DNA from: Luidia sarsii
Lineage: Eukaryota > Echinodermata > Asteroidea > Paxillosida > Luidiidae
Reading direction: 5' to 3'
NCBI GenBank assembly: GCA_949987565.1
Contig: OX465119.1
Coordinates: 14,455,267 to 14,519,266 of the forward strand
Length of the DNA stretch: 64,000 nucleotides
Within the stretch, counting starts at the first letter, position 1, and the number at the start of each line of letters is the position of its first letter. The translations under genes and the position numbers were made by a program. Shown piece after piece: positions 57,010 to 64,000 of this stretch. The notes under the pieces were generated by a model that had not been told where the DNA came from, ran no database searches, and saw nothing but the letters and a program-made list of their open reading frames with translations.

Positions 57010-58802
57010 GGAGAGAGAGAGGGGGAGAGGGATAGAATGAGGTGGGGAGATAACGAGGGGGTGAAGAAAAAAGATGGAGAGAAAGGTGGACAGGGAGGAT
57101 TGGGATAGAGACAGGGAGAGATAGAGAAAGAGGGAGACATTGAGATAAGAGAGGGTTGGAAAGAGAGACAGAGAGAGGGGGAGAGATAAAGAGAGAGACC
57201 GACTGACAGACATAAAGACAGGGATAAACAGAGACCAACAGCGAGATACAGAGAAAAAGAGGAAGATCATTCATGTTGGACTGGAAAAAAGGTGGACTGT
57301 AACAAAACCACATTTGGCCGAAATGACACGAGCCTTTCCAGACCGACACAACACTAAAAGAGACTTGCAGATTTCTTCCCTATACATATTTCAAAAGATA
57401 TTGCTCTGGTTCGTAAATAGAAAAACAAAATGGCCCGGTATGTACTTTGATTCACCGCTGTAGGCTGATGTATCGAGGTCAGGTTAAGAAGTCATCAGAC
57501 CTGTGTTTCGATTGTGTAATATATAGTAATACATAAATCCCCAAGCCGTGGTCAAGGTGCGCATTTTCGGGCGGGTGGTATATACGTCCCTGGTTCATAG
57601 AGGTTAGACAAGAATTATGCCAACCGATATACACCCGGTCATATCTCTATCGGAGTCGCCAGCAATATAAACAGCATGATCAATCAAAGGATCCACTTGG
57701 TCCTCGAATATCACCTCTCCCCATCGTTGAGTAAATACATTGATCTGCGCTTTAATCTCAAGTGCTCAGCGCTGAGTATACAGTTTGCCCAAATGATAGC
57801 GGAAATTTAAGCCCTTATCGAAGACCGATTAACTAATCTAGTGCGTGGTTCTCATTGATGGTCTTTGGAACTGCTTCTGGTTCTGGGTCATGGATGTTTT
57901 AATGGGAATTTTTCTTTTATAGTGGAGCTGGAACTTCTAAGCGAATGGTACTTTTCTTAGGGAGAGACAGGGAGAAACAGTGAGAGGAAGAGAACCAGGT
58001 ACAAAGAGACAGAGAAAAAGATATTTTGATGAGCAAGACGGAGACACAGAGGTAAAGAAACAGAGAAGGAAAAATACAGAGAGACAGAGAAATAGAGACA
58101 GACAGAGAGATAGAGAAACATAGAGAGCCTGATATACGAAGAGAAAGACAGGCAGGCAGAGGGAGGCAGGGAGGGACAGAAAGACAGAGAGACAGAAAGA
58201 CAGAGATATAGAGATAGAAAAACATGTGAGATAGAGAAAAAGAGATATATACGAATTGGAGAAAGATAGGGAGGCAGAGAGAGACAGAAAAACAGAGACA
58301 AAGAGACAGAGATATAGAAAGTCACAGAGACAGACAGAAAACGAGAGACGGAGGTAGAGAGAGTCAGAGAGGAACAGACAAACGGAGAGAGGACAGAGAG
58401 ACGAGAACGTATGGAGAGAATTAGCTTAGAGAGAGAGAGGGACGGATGTGAGAAAGTACAGAAATAAGCCAGCAACATTTTGTTCCGGAAAGCTCTTAAG
58501 CGGCACTAACCTTGGAGCAAGGGAAGGGCTGTGGAGTGCGGCGGACGGAGGGTGGTGGGAGGCTCCAGGGGCGAGCAGTTGTTGAACACGTCCGGACAGC
58601 AGTCAGGGTCGCGGCTACGCAGGCAGAAGGCGTCGCAGTAGCACAGTGTGCCGCCGATGGGCGCCGTGCACGTATCGTCCCGCCCGGGGCAGCAGCCGCC
58701 GGGGCGCTGCGAGCAGTGCTGGGCCGAGCTCCGGCCCGCCAGCACGGCGAGCCAGACCAGCCAAACCACGGTCCGATGACAGCTGTGTCGGGTCCACATC
58801 AT
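46787..58802 (-). CDS. TINAGL1: Tubulointerstitial nephritis antigen-like protein (secreted, inactive papain-fold), 454 aa
   Basis: Coding exons 58511-58802, 55320-55383, 54556-54657, 51769-52001, 50770-50920, 49969-50134, 48783-48828, 47834-48006 and 46787-46924 join into one frame with matching phases. Order: signal peptide (1-27), somatomedin B domain with ten Cys (about 29-76), VWC-like Cys module (GCRFEERHY to DVC), then a peptidase C1 fold (about 195-454). The oxyanion Gln (Q218), His (H387) and Asn (N413) are present but the catalytic Cys is S224 ([10 protein letters not shown]), as in vertebrate TINAG and TINAGL1. The end [14 protein letters not shown] is nearly identical to vertebrate TINAGL1. 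Length is close to the human protein (467). Family members are basement-membrane or matrix glycoproteins that bind laminin, collagen or integrins. An invertebrate single-copy relative of both vertebrate paralogues is likely. Confidence 0.94.
47200..47815. repeat. GATGGATAGATGGGTGGAGG 20-bp minisatellite (intron 9)
   Basis: Regular 20-bp units from about 47279 to 47480, then diverged GGAT-rich sequence to the edge of exon 9. Long Ser/Pro/His/Ile-rich minus-strand frames are artefacts. Confidence 0.95.
47834..48006 (-). CDS. TINAG-like exon 9
   Basis: Residues 352-409. [20 protein letters not shown] and [10 protein letters not shown] with the His of the papain triad (H387). Donor TGG|gtgagt, phase 0. 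Confidence 0.94.
48275..48480. mobile_element. Family F repeat in intron 8
   Basis: Two adjacent diverged copies of a unit with TTACGATGCATC, ACTCAACTTACGATGG and AACCCATCGT. A further copy is at 62142-62291 near the telomere. Possibly MITE-derived. Confidence 0.55.
48783..48828 (-). CDS. TINAG-like exon 8
   Basis: A 46-bp microexon, residues 337-351: [15 protein letters not shown]. Acceptor aatttcag, donor CAAG|gtatac, phase 1. Without it the papain fold would lack the conserved NGPLQA strand. Confidence 0.92.
49545..49870 (-). mobile_element. tRNA-derived SINE, second family, minus copy
   Basis: tRNA-like core at about 49697-49775 (B box GGGTTCGAATCCCGC on the minus strand) with the same head and tail as 36885-37140. 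A GA-rich tract (49854-49960) separates it from exon 7. Confidence 0.75.
49969..50134 (-). CDS. TINAG-like exon 7
   Basis: Residues 281-336, [20 protein letters not shown] and [16 protein letters not shown]. Acceptor acttacag, donor AAG|gtaatg, phase 0. Confidence 0.93.
50205..50430. repeat. Two family C half-copies in intron 6
   Basis: The block from CAGAGCCACACTCCT to GCAAACCTTCAAGTCTTATC occurs twice in direct orientation (about 50220-50315 and 50335-50430). Confidence 0.7.
50770..50920 (-). CDS. TINAG-like exon 6
   Basis: Residues 231-280. [28 protein letters not shown] and [18 protein letters not shown] follow the dead active site. The donor gtaatc is weaker than the others but phase and homology require it. 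Confidence 0.93.
50946..50976. repeat. ATC trinucleotide microsatellite
   Basis: About ten ATC units in intron 5, 25 bp upstream of the exon 6 acceptor on the minus strand. Confidence 0.9.
51769..52001 (-). CDS. TINAG-like exon 5 (inactive catalytic site)
   Basis: Residues 153-230. [20 protein letters not shown] and LGTF, then [15 protein letters not shown] and [15 protein letters not shown]224 replaces the nucleophile Cys while Q218 remains. Acceptor ccttcccag, phase 1 at the end. Confidence 0.95.
52050..53930. repeat. 27/21-bp minisatellite with a 453-bp higher-order repeat (intron 4)
   Basis: About 1.9 kb of CCTCAGTATCCGAGACCGAG units, 27 bp long or 21 bp when one GAGACC is missing. Variant marks (CAAGACC, CAGTGTCC, GCATACGA) recur exactly 453 bp apart (53038/53491, 53178/53631, 53373/53826), showing duplication of a block. 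Open frames of over 500 codons (SVSETETET or RSRSR) are by-products of the unit length. Confidence 0.95.
54556..54657 (-). CDS. TINAG-like exon 4
   Basis: Residues 119-152. [20 protein letters not shown] completes the VWC-like module; [15 protein letters not shown] leads to the papain region. The acceptor is the AG before CACATG. Phases 2 and 2. Confidence 0.9.
55320..55383 (-). CDS. TINAG-like exon 3
   Basis: Residues 98-118. [20 protein letters not shown] matches GCxxxGRxYxxGxxxxxNCN of the family. Acceptor ttgtttag, donor TG|gtacgt, phase 2. Confidence 0.9.
55540..55700. repeat. Family B repeats in intron 2
   Basis: A reverse tail piece (TTGCAAACTGCGTACTGACT) is followed by a forward piece with GAAAGATCCTACTAGGATCG, the longest upstream portion of family B in the window together with 37640. 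Confidence 0.65.
56245..57265. repeat. Polypurine GA tract, 1 kb (intron 2)
   Basis: Two similar halves: each has a pure (GA) run followed by GGGATATAATGAGGTTGGGA-like sequence and GGGGGTGAAGAAAAAAGAT (about 56820-56870 and 57030-57080), indicating a segmental duplication. Six-frame low-complexity frames are not genes. Confidence 0.95.
57266..57956. other. Unique part of TINAG-like intron 2
   Basis: No exon, repeat family or RNA gene recognised between the two purine tracts. Confidence 0.5.
57957..58450. repeat. GACAGA-rich purine tract (intron 2)
   Basis: Imperfect GACAGAGA units up to 60 bp from the exon 2 donor. Confidence 0.92.
58511..58802 (-). CDS. TINAG-like exon 2 (signal peptide and somatomedin B)
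   Basis: Residues 1-97. The start is ATG 58802-58800 (a second ATG follows directly); the splice acceptor TATGCCCAG lies at 58821, giving 18 leader bases. [17 protein letters not shown] is the signal core. [10 protein letters not shown] to NNC carries ten Cys in the somatomedin B spacing with CYC and DCC motifs. A Pro/Thr-rich linker follows. Donor CAAG|gttagt, phase 1. Confidence 0.93.
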
Positions 58803-58969
58803 GGCGCGATTTCTCCAACCCTGGGCATACACACAAACACGAACGACCGTGCTGGTTATCATTCACCAAAATGGCCCAATGACACGATCATTTTACGAAA
58901 CGTTGAGTGGTTCAAACGTTGAGTTGACACGTCGCCTATATCTTGAACGACACAGCCGGTTTAACCCAG

Positions 58970-59479
<510 letters not shown>

Positions 59480-59688
59480 CAAACCAATGCAAACCCTCTG
59501 CAAGTGCTTCAAATCGAGTCAAAATCATGCTTAACCGAAATCCCCCGCTGTCTCCCGGTAGCAGCAATTTCACAATCTGAACACACACAGATTGGCTCCA
59601 AAAAGTGCAAACACAGAACCAGCTATCGACAAGTAAACACGGGAACACCCCCACACTAAAAAAAGAAACAACGATCGAGTATACTTAC

Positions 59689-59783
59689 GGCAAGCCAGAT
59701 ACGATGAAAACAAACTTTGACGACCGGTCTCGACACACAAACCGCCCGACGAACACCGATGACGCCCGCCACTAGCAACAATC
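59689..59783 (-). other. 5' non-coding exon 1 of the TINAG-like gene
   Basis: Inferred from the TATA box about 30 bp upstream and a strong donor GCC|GTAAGTAT at 59688. There is no ATG within it, so translation starts in exon 2. The exact 5' end is approximate. Confidence 0.6.
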
Positions 59784-59807
59784 GCGTCGTGCCTTCGACG
59801 CCGGCCT

Positions 59808-59815
59808 TATTTATA
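59808..59815 (-). promoter_or_regulatory. TATA box of the TINAG-like gene
   Basis: TATAAATA on the minus strand in a GC-rich context (GGCGCC TATAAATA AGGCCGG). Correctly spaced for a start near 59780. Confidence 0.65.
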
Positions 59816-59860
59816 GGCGCCGCGGGGCTGTATAGTTGTGCGCGTGGGATCGAGAAGCGG

Positions 59861-59868
59861 TGACGTCA
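59861..59868. promoter_or_regulatory. CRE palindrome at the TINAG-like promoter
   Basis: A TGACGTCA site about 50 bp upstream of the TATA box. A CACGTG E-box lies further up near 59905. Confidence 0.5.
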
Positions 59869-60248
59869 AGGCTCCAGACGCTAACGCGTCGATTTACGAG
59901 CTGGCACGTGTGACTGGGATGGGCTGCGAAGGGTGTGTCCCAACGACCGCTGTTTTCTAAAACCAGACCTCGATATTGTATAGGTCCGCTATCCGATGAT
60001 ATTTCAACAAGCTATCGATGATTTATGGAGAGCGGTTTTTTTCCCCACTGGGAAGTTTTACAGCAGTGAACACGGCAGGAAGATTTTTTTTTTTTTGAGT
60101 GGCGTGACCTATAGGGTTGGTTGGCTGGCTACGGCCGGAAATGTGTTACGGGTATCGGTCGCATCCATAGCCGTTTGCCACGTAGGCTCGTGCTGAACAC
60201 GAAGCCGTGAACAGGGAGCCAATGTCATATGAACCGTCCAAAATGTGC

Positions 60249-60611
60249 TTAAAGCCAGCCCTATACAACATTGGTAAAAGGCCAAAAGATTGCCACAGTT
60301 TGTGTGTTAAACCATAAGCATTCCTAAAAAGCAATCCTGTGAAGGTGTTAGCTCAAATGGTGATCTGAGAAAGTAGAAAAAGGCAAAAAACGTCACGGTT
60401 TACGCACCGGGCTGTATAGTTTAAGAAATAGTTTATTACTCGTATATGTCGATGTTTGAGTGAAGATTTCTCGAAAGGTACAGCATCCCAGACCGTGAGA
60501 TTTCAACACGAGGATTCTAAAATGACCATCTACAAACTGTGTAAATACGAAGGAAATCTGTGGATGTCGACGTTTTCCCGATCTTCCCAATGTTGCATTG
60601 GCCGCCTTTAA
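60249..60611 (+). mobile_element. Family G element, subtelomeric copy
   Basis: Bounded by TTAAAG and CTTTAA, same body as 26244 (words GACACAGTTTGTGTG-like and TCTGAGAAAGTAGAAAAAGG). Confidence 0.7.
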
Positions 60612-62141
60612 GCACAAAAAGGCATGAGTCATTGGAACAGCTTGTCAACCCAAACTCCACTTGCGTTTCGTGCTAAGTAAAGAAGAGTGGGATACAAGTC
60701 AAAAGCAATTGACATCACATTGTTGTTCGGTTTGTCAGCCTCTTTACACAAGGAAGACTTTCCCTGCTTAGCAGATTTTCATGCTGAAGCGTCTCTGTGA
60801 TATTGGGCCTAGATTAGGCGAAGATACTACTTATCTCATTATAGGAGCTCGAGCACTGACTGATTGCATATGAAAACAGTAAATTGTGCTTTGTTCTTAA
60901 TACTATCGAGGGGCCTGACGTTTCGATCCTAGCCGAAGCTTTCTCAAATACAGGGTTCGACGACGGTGGCAGTGCTAGTCTATGCTGCAATTCAATGAGC
61001 GTCTGCCCTGCTCGACGTAATAAGCAATGAGTGATCAGTGCAATTATCACACATTTTTTAGAACTTTCTCCGCCATAAGAAGCTTTGTGTCAGAGAAGCT
61101 ATTCGTAATCTGAGGCAATTTTCTCTCGGGGGAGAGTTTTGTCTCAGCCTTGCTGGGTGCATCTATGTCCTGCAGCCATCACAAGTTTTTGTTTAGCATT
61201 CTTTCATCCGTAGCACACACTGTTCGAAACGTGGAGTTACTGACACTTTTCAGAGCCGTCAGCACACCCCTCTCCCCTCCCCTCCGACAGAGGTGTTTCA
61301 CACGCTGTCACAGCAAACTTTCCGTACCCATAAACTACACTCAGGAATTCGGCATTTTTAGGATTGTAAGAGAACCGATCGACTATTAGCACCGTTCAAT
61401 AGCTCCCCGTTTGGGACTGCGGCATAAGAGCTCAGCATTATTGTGCTCGTGTGTGATTTGGGACTTAACCGTCGGGCAAAACCTGTCGCGCTTCACAAAC
61501 AAAACAAAAGTGCAGCGTGCACCCGGGTTGAACTTGAACGATAAAGCGGACGGGCTTTGACCGTGGAGTTTATTTGACAACAACTAAAAGGATTTCCTTT
61601 TTAGTTCCGCAACAACAGCGTGTGGAGCTCAGATCTGGGACCTTTTGTAGGTTTTTTTGGGGGCCTTTTTTCCGGAAGATTTACTTCCACTAGGTGCGAG
61701 GATACCGTGCACCAAATTCCAACGACAGACATACTTTGCTTTCTATTTATGAATGGTTGTAAACAACCGCAAGGGTACATTGAAAAGTAATGTTCAGCAA
61801 ATATATTTCAACCATCATTTTTTTACCAGTGTCGCTCTGAGTATCAATCACTGACGTGGCTGGTCGGTAAAAGTCTCATTATTTTGTAGATATAACATGA
61901 GAATGTCATTCAATGAGGGTTTGCCCTGCTCGACGTGTAGGGTATAGGATCATAGATATGACATGATGTTTGCATCGAGAAGAAAGTCATTCAATGAGGG
62001 TTTGCCCTGCTCGACGTGATAAACACATTTTTTGTTATTTATGCATCGGGCAAAGCACTGAGCACTCAGTGTTTATCACGTCGAGCAAACCCTCATTGAA
62101 TATCATTTTTATGACTGTAAAATGGTCCAAAACCAACCAAC
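60612..62141. other. Subtelomeric intergenic region with repeat fragments
   Basis: Contains a family B fragment (about 60905-60955), family C words (61200-61330) and pieces of the second SINE family (about 61000-61040 and 61900-62110, the latter with two tandem CATTCAATGAGGGTTTGCCC starts). No gene recognised. Confidence 0.55.
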
Positions 62142-62291
62142 CAGGGCTGGATTTCACAAAGCATTACGATGAATCGGAACTCAACTTACGATGGATAACC
62201 CATCATAAGTTGTGTTGGACCGCATGGTTTCTGTGCATCGCTCAACGCCGTGCGATTAATCGCAAGTTACGATGAGTTTGGTGAAACAGAC
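62142..62291. mobile_element. Family F repeat
   Basis: About 150 bp: TGGATTTCACAAAGCATTACG at one end, CAAGTTACGATGAGTTTGGTGAAA at the other, with internal ACTCAACTTACGATGG. Related to 48275-48480. Confidence 0.55.
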
Positions 62292-62593
62292 CCCAGTCCT
62301 AACATATTTTGGTAAAACCATGCCTATATATTATAGTGTTAGGTTAACGATTCTCACTAGCACTTCTTTTTAAACACAACTTTACTGGGCTTAGATGTAC
62401 GTGTAAAATAGGAGAGTGGTGTGGGAAAAAAACCTGTCTATTGATGAGAGACGCTGAAGGCTTTGGTAAACAAAAAAAATGACTGCAAGTGATTAAGCTT
62501 TAGGGTTGAGGACAAACGATAAAATATGGACGAAAAACGGGTTTTGTTTAATCTAAGTGTTGGGATTTTGTGCTATGGGATTGGGTGTTTGGT

Positions 62594-62684
62594 GGTCAGG
62601 GTTTGTGGCTAAATGGTCAGGGTTTGTGGCTAAATGGTTAGGAATAGGGTTAGGGTCAGGGTTTGTGGCTAAATGGTTAGGAAA
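62594..62684 (+). repeat. Telomere-adjacent degenerate repeats
   Basis: Three copies of TCAGGGTTTGTGGCTAAATG with GGTTAGG and GGGTTAGGG variants grade into the pure array. Confidence 0.85.
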
Positions 62685-64000
62685 AGGGTTAGGGTTAGGG
62701 TTAGGGTTAGGGTTAGGGTTAGGGTTAGGGTTAGGGTTAGGGTTAGGGTTAGGGTTAGGGTTAGGGTTAGGGTTAGGGTTAGGGTTAGGGTTAGGGTTAG
62801 GGTTAGGGTTAGGGTTAGGGTTAGGGTTAGGGTTAGGGTTAGGGTTAGGGTTAGGGTTAGGGTTAGGGTTAGGGTTAGGGTTAGGGTTAGGGTTAGGGTT
62901 AGGGTTAGGGTTAGGGTTAGGGTTAGGGTTAGGGTTAGGGTTAGGGTTAGGGTTAGGGTTAGGGTTAGGGTTAGGGTTAGGGTTAGGGTTAGGGTTAGGG
63001 TTAGGGTTAGGGTTAGGGTTAGGGTTAGGGTTAGGGTTAGGGTTAGGGTTAGGGTTAGGGTTAGGGTTAGGGTTAGGGTTAGGGTTAGGGTTAGGGTTAG
63101 GGTTAGGGTTAGGGTTAGGGTTAGGGTTAGGGTTAGGGTTAGGGTTAGGGTTAGGGTTAGGGTTAGGGTTAGGGTTAGGGTTAGGGTTAGGGTTAGGGTT
63201 AGGGTTAGGGTTAGGGTTAGGGTTAGGGTTAGGGTTAGGGTTAGGGTTAGGGTTAGGGTTAGGGTTAGGGTTAGGGTTAGGGTTAGGGTTAGGGTTAGGG
63301 TTAGGGTTAGGGTTAGGGTTAGGGTTAGGGTTAGGGTTAGGGTTAGGGTTAGGGTTAGGGTTAGGGTTAGGGTTAGGGTTAGGGTTAGGGTTAGGGTTAG
63401 GGTTAGGGTTAGGGTTAGGGTTAGGGTTAGGGTTAGGGTTAGGGTTAGGGTTAGGGTTAGGGTTAGGGTTAGGGTTAGGGTTAGGGTTAGGGTTAGGGTT
63501 AGGGTTAGGGTTAGGGTTAGGGTTAGGGTTAGGGTTAGGGTTAGGGTTAGGGTTAGGGTTAGGGTTAGGGTTAGGGTTAGGGTTAGGGTTAGGGTTAGGG
63601 TTAGGGTTAGGGTTAGGGTTAGGGTTAGGGTTAGGGTTAGGGTTAGGGTTAGGGTTAGGGTTAGGGTTAGGGTTAGGGTTAGGGTTAGGGTTAGGGTTAG
63701 GGTTAGGGTTAGGGTTAGGGTTAGGGTTAGGGTTAGGGTTAGGGTTAGGGTTAGGGTTAGGGTTAGGGTTAGGGTTAGGGTTAGGGTTAGGGTTAGGGTT
63801 AGGGTTAGGGTTAGGGTTAGGGTTAGGGTTAGGGTTAGGGTTAGGGTTAGGGTTAGGGTTAGGGTTAGGGTTAGGGTTAGGGTTAGGGTTAGGGTTAGGG
63901 TTAGGGTTAGGGTTAGGGTTAGGGTTAGGGTTAGGGTTAGGGTTAGGGTTAGGGTTAGGGTTAGGGTTAGGGTTAGGGTTAGGGTTAGGGTTAGGGTTAG
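62685..64000 (+). repeat. Telomeric TTAGGG array
   Basis: 1316 bp, about 219 perfect units, with the G-rich strand running 5' to 3' towards the window edge. This is the orientation expected at a right-hand chromosome end. The window cuts the array, so its full length is unknown. Confidence 0.96.

Overview
The window is eukaryotic, most likely from an invertebrate deuterostome (echinoderm, hemichordate or amphioxus type; the sequence alone does not settle which). Reasons: two spliced animal genes with GT-AG introns and conserved reading phases, dense tRNA-derived SINEs and MITE-like elements, a THAP-domain fragment, frequent TAGGCCTA-like words, and a long uninterrupted TTAGGG array that runs to the right edge. 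The right side is therefore read as subtelomeric DNA ending in a telomere. One 200-base N gap is present (2294-2493).

Layout. 1-20.6 kb: no gene I can support; it holds simple repeats, long polypurine/polypyrimidine tracts and interspersed repeats. 20.68-43.16 kb, plus strand: a complete 17-exon class C GPCR of the GABA-B family, closest by eye to subunit 2, predicted 806 aa, with two CRE palindromes and a TATA box upstream and AATAAA just after the stop. 43.1-46.8 kb: short intergenic region made largely of two minisatellites. 46.8-59.8 kb, minus strand: a complete 10-exon gene (nine coding) for a secreted tubulointerstitial nephritis antigen-like protein, predicted 454 aa: signal peptide, somatomedin B, VWC-like Cys module and a papain-fold domain whose catalytic Cys is Ser. 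A TATA box and a CRE lie at its promoter. 59.9-62.6 kb: repeats. 62,685-64,000: about 219 perfect TTAGGG units.

The two genes converge, tail to tail. They have no evident pathway link: one is a neuronal-type membrane receptor subunit, the other an extracellular-matrix-type protein. Nearly every intron carries repeats: families here called A to I, SINEs, two hAT-like MITEs with perfect 8-bp target duplications, a THAP-containing element, and minisatellites that generate very long but meaningless open frames. The strongest points for follow-up are the paired loss of a conserved disulfide in the receptor, the position of the TINAG-like gene about 2.9 kb from the telomeric array, and a large inverted repeat pair flanking receptor exon 1.
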